A stretch of 64,000 nt of DNA, from contig OZ231126.1 of assembly GCA_965153355.1 (NCBI GenBank), positions 31,310,001 to 31,374,000 on the forward strand. The letters are read 5' to 3'. A program made the position numbers and the translations under genes. The notes below the pieces were generated by a model. That model had not been told where the DNA came from. It saw only the letters and a program-made list of their open reading frames with translations, and ran no database searches. This DNA is from Flaccisagitta enflata. Its lineage: Eukaryota; Chaetognatha; Sagittoidea; Aphragmophora. This document shows positions 55,276 through 64,000 of this stretch, in pieces; position 1 is the stretch's first letter; every line of letters starts with the position of its first letter.

Positions 55276-55883
55276 ACTGACTAGTTTATGTTTGTCCCTC
55301 TTTCACTCCTTATCCCTCTCTCCTTTCCCATACCCCCCTCTATATCCCTCTACATCATTCTCCACCAGTTTACGTCATTTCTCTCTAAGCGTTTGGTCGG
55401 ATTTACGGTGCTTGATGCATCAACAAGATTGAGTTTGAGCTGTTATCACCTTAGCAAACTCCTGACTCAAGCTGCTATTTGAAATCCATGAATATTCTAC
55501 CATTTACCTCTAAAGAGCTCTAATGAAGATTCCACAGGGGTCGGCGGCAGCCCCCCCCCCCCATACATGCCGTAAGAATTTATTTTTACCTTGGTTCTCA
55601 TAGATTCATGTCCATTGTCTAGCTACGAGAAGAATCTGCTGTCAAATCAATTCTTACGGCCCAGGGAGATTGCTAAAATTAATTTTGGTAATATCAAATA
55701 GTAAGAAAACCAGTTTACTAAGACAATCGTCACAGAACAAATTGAGGAAACGTTTTATTGATCTCAACAAAAAGTTGCAATGAATATCTCATCAATGATT
55801 CGCGATTCAATCCTCAACTGCACTGTGACAAGCAAAAATCGGGTTTCGTAAGTAAATAAGTAAGAAAATAAATGATGAATAAA

Positions 55884-56027
55884 CAAGGCCGTATACACGA
55901 GCCGAAGTCGCGTGCGGGTGGGCAGGAGCGGCGAAAAAGCTAAAAAAGCTAAGTGGGACGGACGGACGGACGGACGGACGGACGGACAGACGGACAGAGT
56001 GGGTCATAGAGTCGCGTGCACGCGACT
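55884..56027 (+). mobile_element. Family A short element, clean copy
   Basis: Head CAAGGCCGTATACACGAGCC, arm GTCGCGTGCGGGTGGGCAGG, short spacer, pure GACG core, GTCATAGAG and the perfect palindrome GTCGCGTGCACGCGAC then TAAAAA. Confidence 0.9.
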
Positions 56028-56070
56028 AAAAAGATAAATGATACAAAATAGATAAGTAAATAAGTAAAAA

Positions 56071-56275
56071 CAAGGCCAACACCTGTAAGTCGCGTGCGAG
56101 ACTTATACTTAGAATGTCTTAGAATGACTTAGAATGACTTATTATACTCTTATATAACCTAAAAAGCCCTAAAGAAATAAAATTTATAAAAAAAAGTAAA
56201 GTGTGACCGACCGACCAACCGACCGACCGACCGACCGACCGACAAAGCGGGGTGTAGTGTCGCGTGCACGCGACT
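56071..56275 (+). mobile_element. Family A short element, decamer subtype
   Basis: Head CAAGGCCAACACCTGTAAGT, arm GTCGCGTGCGAGAC, a brief ACTTAGAATG array, GTGTGACC, pure GACC core, GTGTAGTG and GTCGCGTGCACGCGAC then TAAAAA. It lies 44 bases from the previous copy in the same orientation. Confidence 0.9.
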
Positions 56276-56772
56276 AAAAAGGAAGTCAGTAAGAAAAACA
56301 TAACATAAAGAAGAATTTCTTGATGGTGACTTTTTACCTAAAAAGAAACCTTCACACATTATAGGCTTCCTTCCTGGGGGGGGGGGTGTGAGAGTTTACT
56401 ATTGAGTATTGTATAAAAGTTCGTCGCGTCGGTGCCCTGAAACTTGCGTTTCAAATACCCGTTCACCGGCAGTTAGGACGAAGAGCATGTGCACGTCTGC
56501 AAGCAGCTGTCTGGTGGATAAATCATCTTTCCATTACTTTTCCATGCTTCATCCATACTATGACAACCGTTTCATCAACAGCACCCTCCTTTTCCCAAGC
56601 CGATGATATTAGTCATTCCTCCTCCTCTTCCTCCTCCTCCTCCTCTTCCTTCCCTACACTACCCCTCTATCGATCAATGCCTCTTCTTTAACCCCATCCA
56701 ATGATACTTCATCTGACTCTGATATTCACCAATTCTATGGCAATCGTTTGGACGTCTTCAACTTTTTTCAGT

Positions 56773-58243
56773 CAGGCGTGTATAAAGTTGAGCATCTCCC
56801 CCCGGGGGGGGGGGGGAGAAAAAAATCAAAGGGTTTGGAGATGGGGAAAAAAATCAAAAGCTAAAAAAGAAAAAAAAATTTTTTTTTGAAGATTTAACAC
56901 TTTTGGTAGTTCCTTACGGTAGTCTCTGATTACTAAGACACATTTTAACACTATTTGAACCTATGATATGACACAATGAAAATTATTGTGACACTTCAGT
57001 TTCGCCAAGAGCAAAAAAATCACCATGTTTTTTACAAAAAACAAATAATTCACCTCATAATATATGTCACTTTGGGTAGTTAACAGAGAAAATTGATGCA
57101 AAATATCATCAAAAAAAAAAATAGTGATTTTTCTTTTAGAAATGACTAATTTCATAAATTTCACAAATAAATATTCAAAAATTCATAAACAGATATCAAA
57201 AATTGTCTTATAGTAATGAAAATTGACATGCAGGTGGTTTAGTGCTTCATTTAACCACTGTAAAAATTTCATGATTTTTCTTCACCAGGAAGTGCCCCAT
57301 TTAAAACTCTAAACAAAAAACATCCTTTTTTTCATATTTCTGTTGAATCTGACATAGGTGCACCCTAAATAACAAATTTGCATAGAAATTGAAAAACTGG
57401 AAAACTCAAAAACATCAGACCCTAGTAAATTACATCATCTCAGGTCTGATGTTTTTAAAAATGCAAAATATTCATCTATGTTCAAGATTTGTTATTTAAG
57501 GGATGAAAAATGTCTTTTTCAAAAACTTCAAATTTCGCAATTTTGAATAGAAAGACTCACAAAATTGATACTTTAAATCCACCGATTGTTACAAAATTTG
57601 AAATGCTTAAGGTTAAATGCTTCCTTTGTCTACCATTCAAATTTCATGACTTTACTCCAATGGGAAGTACCCCAAATGAATTTTTCAAAATAAAATACCC
57701 TATTTTTTGAAATTCAATTGTCAGCTGACATTTTTTAAAAGTTACTTGACAAAGTCATCCAAAATGCTAAAAATCATATGGCAAAAAAGTTTTATACTAG
57801 TGTCAGATAAATATGAACAGCCTCTCAAAAAAAAATTGACCATATTATACAAACTGTGTCGGTAATTATACAGTAAAGATACCTCTTTAAAATAATTCTT
57901 ACTCATTTCTAAGATTTTGCTTGAAATTTTGCCAATTTAAGATCATTTTACTGTAAAAAGCATGTAATTTGAAGACTGATTCTTTAAAATAGTATGAGTG
58001 GGCTCACATAGCACATGTCAAAACAATAATTTGGTCAAAAATGGATAATTTTATGGAAAAAATGGTGCGAAAAAGGGATGGAACAAGAATGTCAAGATAT
58101 GGTTCATGATGTCATATACTGTTTTATTGCTTTGTGGGGAAGAAAATCATAGATTTTATGATGTGACGCAATACATCGCGGGGAAGAAAATCAAAGGCAG
58201 GGGTTGAATAAAATCAAAAGCCGCTCAATTTTATACACCCCTG
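56773..58243. mobile_element. 1.47-kb TIR element, TA-type
   Basis: CAGGCGTGTATAAAGTTGAGC-like left end and GCTCAATTTTATACACCCCTG-like right end are inverted; TA follows the right end, but the left flank is GT. AGAAAAAAATCAAAG words lie just inside both ends. Inside, AAAACATCAGACC and GGTCTGATGTTTT form a hairpin near 57410-57455, and flanking words (CCCTAAATAACAAATTTG, CAAGATTTGTTATTTAAGGG) continue the mirror symmetry, so the interior is a decayed large palindrome. No transposase is recognisable. Confidence 0.75.
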
Positions 58244-58297
58244 TAAATTTTTCTTCATCTCGTATTAACTGGGCTCATATGCGCGACCCATGTTTTC

Positions 58298-58648
58298 GTG
58301 AAAACTGTCATCAAGAAACTGCCTCCGAATCACTTTGACTCGTTTTACTCTCATTACTCAATTGCCGGCGTTACTTTTGCTTTATTGGCTTTACTTTCAC
58401 ATTCGGTCAAATGGGGTTCATTTTTGCTGTCGAAAAATCCAGCTCTGATGTCGTTGTCGCTTCAACCACAATTAGGTTGCTCTTTTAAATTAGGTTGTGG
58501 TTTTGGATTCCATTCATTTTTACTATCCCTCCGGTCCGTTGACTTAAAGCACGAAAAAAGGGTTCATTTTTACTTGCATGAATTACATTGTCATGGGCAG
58601 CTAAGCAAGTTCCTATGTGATTTGCATAACCTTATCTTCAATTGTTAA
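58298..58648 (+). other. Open frame of 116 codons, not assigned
   Basis: The peptide begins MKTVIKKLPPNHFDSFYSHY and has ordinary composition. No homologue comes to mind and no splice sites link it to the plus-strand exons downstream. It could be an upstream exon or chance. Confidence 0.15.
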
Positions 58649-58662
58649 ATCATAGAAAATTG

Positions 58663-58664
<2 letters not shown>

Positions 58665-58760
<96 letters not shown>
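58665..58760. repeat. CT dinucleotide array
   Basis: Pure CT run ending 20 bases before the acceptor-like TCATAG. On the plus strand it would serve as an extreme polypyrimidine tract. Confidence 0.95.
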
Positions 58761-58761
<1 letters not shown>

Positions 58762-58788
58762 AAAAACTATTGCCTACGAGTCATAGCA

Positions 58789-59175
58789 ATGGCCATCAGT
58801 TCCGATGGCATATTTGCGTGTCTCATGATGATTGCTCAATCTGTCATTCACTGCTGCCAAATCAAATCCATGCTGCCGACGATGGTCCTCGGTCCAAAGG
58901 GCGTCAAGCGAATCATCGGCGCTGCTTGGGTTTTCGTCTTCTCCCGCGCTATCGGCGCCTTCGCTGGCAGTACCGTCGACATTTCCACTTCCGCTGCTGT
59001 GGTCATTTCCGTCAAGATCTTCGTCGCCGCCGTTATAGCCATCACGACAATCTCTTGCAACATCTTTCTCTGTTCATTTGTGTCCATACATGGAATGCTC
59101 AATCGCACTTTCGACATGATGGCCAGCATTGTTAAAACTTCATCCATGGCAGTAGCCGTCATTTGGCTCTTTGAG
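58789..59175 (+). CDS. Unknown multi-pass membrane protein, exon 1 of 3
   Basis: 129 codons from an ATG, MAISSDGIFACLMMIAQSVI onward. Third codon positions are strongly C/T biased, unlike surrounding DNA, which supports translation of this frame. I see about four hydrophobic segments: near residues 5-24, 45-65, 70-100 and 117-128. A basic stretch GPKGVKR lies after the first. Donor GAG/GTAGGC in phase 0. Whether the first codon is a true start or the exon continues upstream of 58789 is unclear. No family recognised. Confidence 0.55.
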
Positions 59176-59216
59176 GTAGGCATGCGTGGGTGAAAAAAAA
59201 AATACCTGGTCATGGG

Positions 59217-59307
59217 TTGTGTGGTGGTTTTGTGCACAACTTTTTGGTATAAGTGAATGGGTTTGTGTGGTATTTGTGTGCACAACTTTTTGGTATAAGT
59301 GAATGGT
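59217..59307. repeat. 46-bp direct repeat, two copies
   Basis: GTGCACAACTTTTTGGTATA occurs at about 59235 and 59279, with matching flanks. A recent tandem duplication, in the putative intron. Confidence 0.85.
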
Positions 59308-59349
59308 TCTATGAAGTCTTTTGATTTTGAGACTTTTTAAGCGGGTTTT

Positions 59350-59435
59350 TAAATTAGGGTTATTGGTGGGTTTACGGTTAGGGATGGTTTTAGGCTTAGG
59401 GTTAGGGACAGGGTTAGTGTTAGGGCTAAGGGTTG
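59350..59435. repeat. Telomere-like degenerate TTAGGG stretch
   Basis: GGGTTAGGG, CTTAGGGTTAGGGACAGG and similar words appear in a degenerate run. It is internal to the window and too short and imperfect to be a telomere. Confidence 0.6.
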
Positions 59436-59548
59436 GCTGGGTTTTATGTATTCCAACTTTTTAACTAGTATCTAGTCATGAAGAAAGTGGCAATGTCGCT
59501 TTTCGCCATCAAAATCCATCCAGCACATCCTGACTCTTTTCTGAAAAG

Positions 59549-59685
59549 GTTCCTCCACTGTCGACGGGCATACTGATACGCAGCAAAGTAATTGATATCC
59601 AAGAATTGAAAATCTCGTTGCTTACTTTGCCTTTGGTCAAGACGCGATTTCGCTTCGTAGCTATAACCAGTTTACTGTTTGTCAG
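59549..59685 (+). CDS. Unknown multi-pass membrane protein, exon 2 of 3
   Basis: After CTCTTTTCTGAAAAG the frame reads VPPLSTGILIRSKVIDIQEL, KISLLTLPLVKTRFRFVAIT and SLLFV, then the strong donor CAG/GTAAGA in phase 2. The entry phase 0 fits exon 1. The peptide is faintly like the region of DC-STAMP-type proteins with a D-x-R...LLPL pattern, but the key residues are absent, so I do not assign it. Confidence 0.4.
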
Positions 59686-59703
59686 GTAAGAAAGGATAAA
59701 TAC

Positions 59704-59860
59704 TACTCGACTAAAAAAAAAGCCGCACCCTATTTTGAGTTGAAAAATAAGAAAAACAAATAATTTGAACATTTTTTTGTTGAAATGACTTGAAAGATTT
59801 TCAAATTATCTTTCATTCTAGACCAATCCCAAATCTGTAAGGATAAATATTGGCTATAAC
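59704..59860. mobile_element. MITE of the CCACGCG family, copy 4 (partial)
   Basis: A-run then GCCGCACC at the left and TCTTTCATTCTAGACCAATC inside match copies 1-3; the right half is missing. It lies in the putative second intron of the plus-strand gene. Confidence 0.55.
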
Positions 59861-60238
59861 ATAACCTCGACTTACGGAAATCCGTCTTTACAAATCCCAC
59901 TCAAGCGCGAACTCATGCGTCAGTCATCATTCCGCACAGAGGGGACAAAAGGTTAAACTGATTGACTTATGCCTGCCCCCCCGTTTTTTTGTTTTTTTTT
60001 TTGGGGGGGGGGGAGGGGAAGGGGGTTCACCCAATGTGAGCAAATTGTTTCTTGCCAATATCCCATCATCCATCATTATTTTTTTTTTTCACATAAGAGT
60101 GGAAAATTCAATATGTTAAGCTTTATTTTGAACGAAGAATTTTCTGAGCTGGTTAGCCTCATCTTTTAACAGCTTTTTGTTGAACCAGTCAAGCGCAGAT
60201 AATAACCCAACTAATGCTTGTTCCGTTTGACTGGACAG

Positions 60239-60428
60239 AAACGAGCGAATCAAAGGTGTGGCGCGAGAAGTGATCCGTGGCGTAGAAGGGCCCAATTGTA
60301 ACCGTCTTTGCCTCATCTTTTGCAAACGTCCACAAAATCAACCACAAAATCAACCTCAAAATCAACCTCAAAACGAAGCAGATGCCAGTTTACCACCAGT
60401 TGCACAACTCTCAGTTATTAGCGGCTAG
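60239..60428 (+). CDS. Unknown membrane protein, terminal exon 3 of 3
   Basis: Acceptor TGTTCCGTTTGACTGGACAG, with a CTAAT branch-like word upstream. The frame completes AGA then reads NERIKGVAREVIRGVEGPNC, NRLCLIFCKRP, an in-frame repeat of NQPQ (four units of 12 bases) and NEADASLPPVAQLSVISG before TAG. Entry phase 2 fits the exon 2 donor, so the three exons give 237 residues in one frame. I see no AATAAA close by. The fit of phases is the main support. Confidence 0.45.
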
Positions 60429-60510
60429 TTTCTGTGCTCTCATGATACTGTATCTATCAATACTTCACTTATCCGATTGAAGAATATTTAGTAGCCCACT
60501 AAGAAAACCA

Positions 60511-60621
60511 GTGACGCGGGGTCACAATATTGTTGCGGACGGGTTGGCAAGGGCATCCAACACCCATCCACACGGACAGACGGACGGACAAAGTCTCTTA
60601 TAGAGTTGCGTGTCCGCAACT
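60511..60621 (+). mobile_element. Family B short element, copy 4, compact
   Basis: Head GTGACGCGGGGTCACAATAT, arm GTTGCGGACGGGTTGGCAAG, very short GACGGACG core, CTCTTATAGAG, hairpin GTTGCGTGTCCGCAAC then TAAAAA. At 111 bases it holds all parts and defines the minimal family B unit. Confidence 0.9.
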
Positions 60622-60724
60622 AAAAACCCTTTTTCATAGAAAAGTTTGTTTGTTTGTTTTTTTTTTCAAAGAGATACAGTGCGATGCATAAAAAAAGATA
60701 CAAATTTCATATTTAAGATTTCTA

Positions 60725-61050
60725 CAGTCTATGGACAAAAAGAGAAGAGTAGATTTTGCTGATCACTGGTATGTTGCTTAGGCGTAGTTGATTTTAAAAT
60801 GTAGGTTTGTAATTACCTCATAGAAAATTACTAAGGACTGAATGAAACAAACGGAAGAACAATTACTACCTGTAGTAATCGTTCAAAATGTAGGTTTGTA
60901 ATTACCATGTAAAAACTGTGTAAGTTTCTTTCAGTCCTCAGTCATTTTTTTTTTTTAGGTAATTACAAGCCTACATTTCAAAATAAACTACGCCTAAGCA
61001 TCATACCGGTGATTAGCAAAATCTACTCGCCTCGTTTTGTCCATAGACTG
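60725..61050. mobile_element. 326-bp foldback MITE, TCTA target duplication
   Basis: CAGTCTATGGACAAAAAGAG at the left and CTCGTTTTGTCCATAGACTG at the right; arms about 95 bases (TAGGCGTAGTTGATTTTAAA pairs with the right side). TCTA lies at 60721-60724 and 61051-61054. The loop repeats the ATGTAGGTTTGTAATTACC word. Confidence 0.85.
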
Positions 61051-61489
61051 TCTATGCTCAAGAATTACTTAAAAACTTATTTTCCATGAGGAATCCAAAG
61101 AGTTGGAAGAAATGAAGTGATGGGCCCCAATCTCAGACATTTTGGTCGATTTGACTAGATTTTATCAGGAACTGAAAACTAGGTATTGTCAATAGATGCA
61201 AGATCTCCAAACGACCCTTAAAGTCTTTAATCATATCTAAATTCTTTGAATTGACATTAAACTAATGAATATTCATGACATTTCGAAATAGCTTCCATTT
61301 GAGTCGTATCTGGCATCTGTAGCTCAATTTGTTTAAGAGTTAGGTTGATTTAAGTAAAAACATTCCTTTTGTGATAGCAGGAAAAAAAAGGTCACAATTT
61401 TCATTGCTGTTTTTGATACCTTATTTTTGTTTTATCATAAAATCTAAACAAATGTATCAAACTCTGAGATGCATCGTGAGCGATTTATC

Positions 61490-62150
61490 CTGCATTAATG
61501 AACGGCACATTAACGGCCTTAATTAACAAAATTGTTAATTAAAGGCAAAAAATACCATTAATTAACGGTAGAAAAGAAAAGGTTGTTGTTAGTTAATGGG
61601 TACCTATATGCTACTAATTAACAGGCATTTTTCTGTTTTAATCAACATGATGTTTTCACCCGTTAATTAACCCCCCCAAAAAATATAGATTTTTAACACC
61701 AAAATGTTAAAAAACGGTATTCTTTGTATCATTTAACAGGTATTTTTCATCGTTAATTAACAACAGTTTTTTGTGTAAAATTGACAGAAATTTTTACATT
61801 AATTTAAAAGGTTTTTTGGTGAATAATTAACAATGTTTTTTCTCAGATAACAGTTTTTGTGTTAAGTTAACAAAGACTTTAATCGTTGATTAACAATGTT
61901 TTTTTGCCATTCATTATCAATGCTTTATATTCAGACAAACAGTTGTTTTTTGCAGTGAATCAACAGTTTTTTTTGCTGTTAATTAACAGGCATTTTCTGT
62001 GTTAAATCAACAAAGATTTCTAAAGCTGATTAATATTTTATTGCTGTTTATTTATAATTGTAAATGATTGTAAAAAAAAATCTTATGATTTTATGGTAAA
62101 AATTGTTGTCAATTAACACAAAAAACTGCTGTTAATTAATAACAAAATTA
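61490..62150. repeat. TTAATTAAC repeat field, left part
   Basis: The word GTTAATTAAC and variants recur about every 30-40 bases, separated by TTTTT-rich spacers (for example CAGGCATTTTTCTG, CAACAGTTTTTTGTG). The same kind of sequence returns at 63840-64000, on the other side of the retroelement remnant. Confidence 0.75.
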
Positions 62151-62156
62151 ACATCA

Positions 62157-62370
62157 GGCCCATGTGGAAGGAAGTGTAAGCTATGCAAGTTTATGCAAGT
62201 GACAAACACAGTCAAGGACAAGGAGGGAAAAGCGCTGAAAATAGATTCAAAGATGGACTGCCGAACGGTTGGTGCAATATATGGAATGTTTTGTAAGAGA
62301 TGTGAGAAGGTTGTTTATGTGGGGAAGACCAAGAATAATTTGGAAAAAAGTCGAAGAGACAAAGTCCCTT
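62157..62370 (+). pseudogene. GIY-YIG endonuclease remnant of a Penelope-like element, first part
   Basis: The frame reads GPCGRKCKLCKFMQVTNTVK, then MDCRTVGAIYGMFCKRCEKV and VYVGKTKNNLEKSRRD. A zinc-type C-x(3)-C-x(2)-C followed by an (I/V)Y-x(3)-C-x-x-C...YVG-x-T pattern is typical of the GIY-YIG endonuclease of Penelope-like and some other retroelements, which nicks target DNA for integration. Similarity then stops, and the expected next block resumes at 63087. No reverse transcriptase is visible upstream, so this is a 3' fragment. Confidence 0.75.
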
Positions 62371-63086
62371 CGGTCTTTTTGAGTCCTGCAGAGAAAAACG
62401 TATTTCCCTTTGTTTTATGAAGCGTTTGAGCAAGTTGGTGCATTTTGAGGGCAGAATGGGACTACGCATGAAATTAATAGCTAAGAAAGAGCTTATTCTG
62501 TGCGATCGATAGTTTTGGAGCTATGATTTTTTAAATCTTTTTATTTTTTTTTTGCATTTTTGGCATTATTCCCAAAAACGAGAAATCGAGTCAGTTGAAG
62601 TCTATATGAACTTTGAAATGTTTCAGGTGATGATTGTGCATCCTGGCAGCACAGTCTCTCTCATTTCAACTCTGGACGCTGTGAGAGGCTTTGTCCATCA
62701 GTCCATCCATTGATCTGTTGGTCTGTCTATCCGTCCAAGCTGTCTAGATACTTGTGTGTGGGGGTTGATGTTGGGGTGTGGATGGGGGTTGGATGCCTGT
62801 CCACCTGTCTGCAACAATATTGTAAGCCCGTGTTACATGAGGGAAGGGGAGAGAGAGAGAGAGAGAGAGAGAAAAGGGAAGAGAGAGAATGAGAGTGGGA
62901 GAGAGAAAGAGAGAAGGAAAGAGAGAGAGAGACGGGCAAACAAAGAACAAACAGAGAGACACAGTAGAACGAACCAAAAAGATGCCTGGAGAAAAAAAAG
63001 GCAATTAACCAGACAAAACACAATCACAAGGAATTCCAAAACCTCGCACTTACGACTTTTTTCCTATGGCGAGAGCCGCTTTAATT
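62371..63086. other. Inserted sequence with GA microsatellite
   Basis: About 0.7 kb lies between two halves of one endonuclease domain. It includes a GT/GGGTTG-rich part (62750-62800), a GAGAGA-rich part (62850-62940) and CAGACAAAAC-like repeats. I see no element ends, so it may be an insertion or an expanded microsatellite. Confidence 0.5.
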
Positions 63087-63305
63087 GGGATAAGTGAGAG
63101 ATTCAACGCCCACAGAGCGGATATGAGATAAGAAGATGACTCGAAACCGGCATACCACTTCAAGAAGGAAAACCACAAGGAGGAGGACATGGAGGTCATT
63201 GGACTAGAGTATGTTCCAAGGAAAGATGATGTCTACAGGATTGCCCGCAAACGTTGGTGGATGAATCGAATGGGGACTTTTGAGGAGGAAAATCGAAAGA
63301 GATAG
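63087..63305 (+). pseudogene. GIY-YIG endonuclease remnant, second part
   Basis: The frame reads GISERFNAHRADMR, a TAA, then DDSKPAYHFKKENHKEEDME, VIGLEYVPRKDDVYRIARKR and WWMNRMGTFEEENRKR, stop. The R-x(2)-(E/A)HR-x-D, HF, and R-x(2)-RE/RKRWWMN-x-(L/M)-x-T blocks are the usual C-terminal half of such domains. The in-frame TAA and the 0.7-kb interruption show it is inactive. Confidence 0.75.
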
Positions 63306-63724
63306 GCCTCTGGACACCCTGGGTTTTTTTTAAACTAGATACTGTAAAATGAAAAATTCGCTTCTTACATTCACCCAGGCATAGAAAGGGGGATATTCGT
63401 TCTAAAAGATGGGAGTAGGTTTAGTGCTTACCAAGTACAGCCCATTAGACAATCCTTTTGGAGGCACTACAAAAAAGTGGAATATTGGAAGTTTCTTACG
63501 GTAAAGATATTAATGAAATGAGATGAAATTAGGTCGACACACATTATTTCGTTTTACTAAATGTTTGAAAATCTGTTGTTCTCAGGCTATTACCCTTGAA
63601 AAAGTGCGTGATGCACGAAATATATCGGGATGGATTTTACAAGTCAGAAATTTTTGCTTATCTGAAAAAAATACTGTTAATTATCAGCAAAAAATTTTTA
63701 TTAATCAACAATAAAGATACACTC
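63306..63724. other. No gene recognised
   Basis: Low-copy sequence without supported features. Confidence 0.25.
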
Positions 63725-63826
63725 TTTTTTTTTTATAAGAACCTAGTTTATAAGAACATCAAGGCTTCAAATGGCCTGAAAATTAAGAACATCTTAAGAA
63801 CATACCAAGGCTTCAAATTTTGAGAA
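63725..63826. mobile_element. Fragment related to the 18670-19103 element
   Basis: TTTATAAGAACATCA, ATTAAGAACATC and TTAAGAACATACC words with GGCTTCAAAT units resemble the inner ends of the 18670-19103 element (TATAAGAACATCAGCCT). Only one end is present. Confidence 0.5.
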
Positions 63827-63839
63827 AAAAAAATTTGTA

Positions 63840-64000
63840 TCTGTTTATTAAACACAAAAAACTGTAATCAATTAACAGCAAAAAAAACTAATGATCACAG
63901 AAAAAATGTTTGCTTAAGTGAAAGATAAGAAAGAAAAAAAATTCATAATCTAACAATAAAAATCTTTGTTAATCTGCCACTAAAAAGTATTCTTAATTAA
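63840..64000. repeat. TTAATTAAC repeat field, right part
   Basis: CAATTAACAGC, AATCTAACAATAAAAATC and the closing TTAATT match the spacing and composition of 61490-62150. The array probably continues beyond the window. Confidence 0.6.

Noticed and set aside
59350-59435. Telomere or interstitial telomere fusion.
   Set aside because: The TTAGGG words are degenerate and short, and unique sequence continues on both sides.
58789-60428. Assignment of the plus-strand exons to the DC-STAMP family.
   Set aside because: There is faint resemblance in exon 2 only, and the conserved Asp/Arg and LLPL residues and cysteines are not in place.

Overview
This window is repeat-saturated, non-coding-rich nuclear DNA from an animal, most likely an invertebrate. 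The animal assignment rests on one clear gene, an organic anion transporter (SLCO/OATP family, known from animals), whose exons have GT-AG introns and lie on the minus strand. I cannot name the species. Nothing looks bacterial: there are no operons, rRNA, tRNA or CRISPR arrays that I can see.

Layout. 1-23 kb: microsatellites (CTGT/CT, CATT, AG, TTG/TCG, CAA, GAA), a 40-bp and an 83-bp satellite, several palindromic MITEs, and the first copies of four dispersed families of short non-autonomous elements, here called A, B, C and D. 23-38 kb: partial copies of an unrecognised protein-coding unit (segment A twice, segment B twice), arrays of tandem palindromes, a Tc1-like relic, D elements with minisatellite cores, and large foldback elements. 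One MITE has split a copy of segment B, and an undisturbed copy shows the empty site. 38-44 kb: nested D-in-D insertion, more foldback elements, and a transposase relic. 44.7-53.4 kb: the transporter gene. Ten exons can be placed, all splice phases agree, and the model encodes the C-terminal 504 residues; the N-terminal exons are not found. One intron carries five extra copies of the start of the cytoplasmic-loop exon, one of which is separated from the rest by a family A insertion. 53.4-64 kb: more A/B/D elements, a 1.47-kb terminal-inverted-repeat element, a possible three-exon plus-strand gene for an unknown membrane protein, an AT-rich TTAATTAAC repeat field, and a broken GIY-YIG endonuclease domain from a Penelope-like retroelement.

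The most unusual signal is the element superfamily. Families A, B and C share a plan: a 5' head, a 5' arm, a GACN tetranucleotide core, the word TATAGAG, and a terminal hairpin ending in ACT or CCT before an A-run. The hairpin sequence differs between families, and the 5' arm changes with it so that pairing is kept. Family D has a minisatellite core between inverted repeats and one end closed by a tiny hairpin whose stem also differs, with pairing kept, between copies. This resembles Helitron/Helentron-derived non-autonomous elements in outline, but that assignment is inference.

Strand for family A/B/C means head-to-hairpin direction. For family D, plus means the TTTTTGGGCAG end is on the left and the mini-hairpin-GACT end on the right. 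All coordinates were read by eye and may be off by a few bases for repeats.
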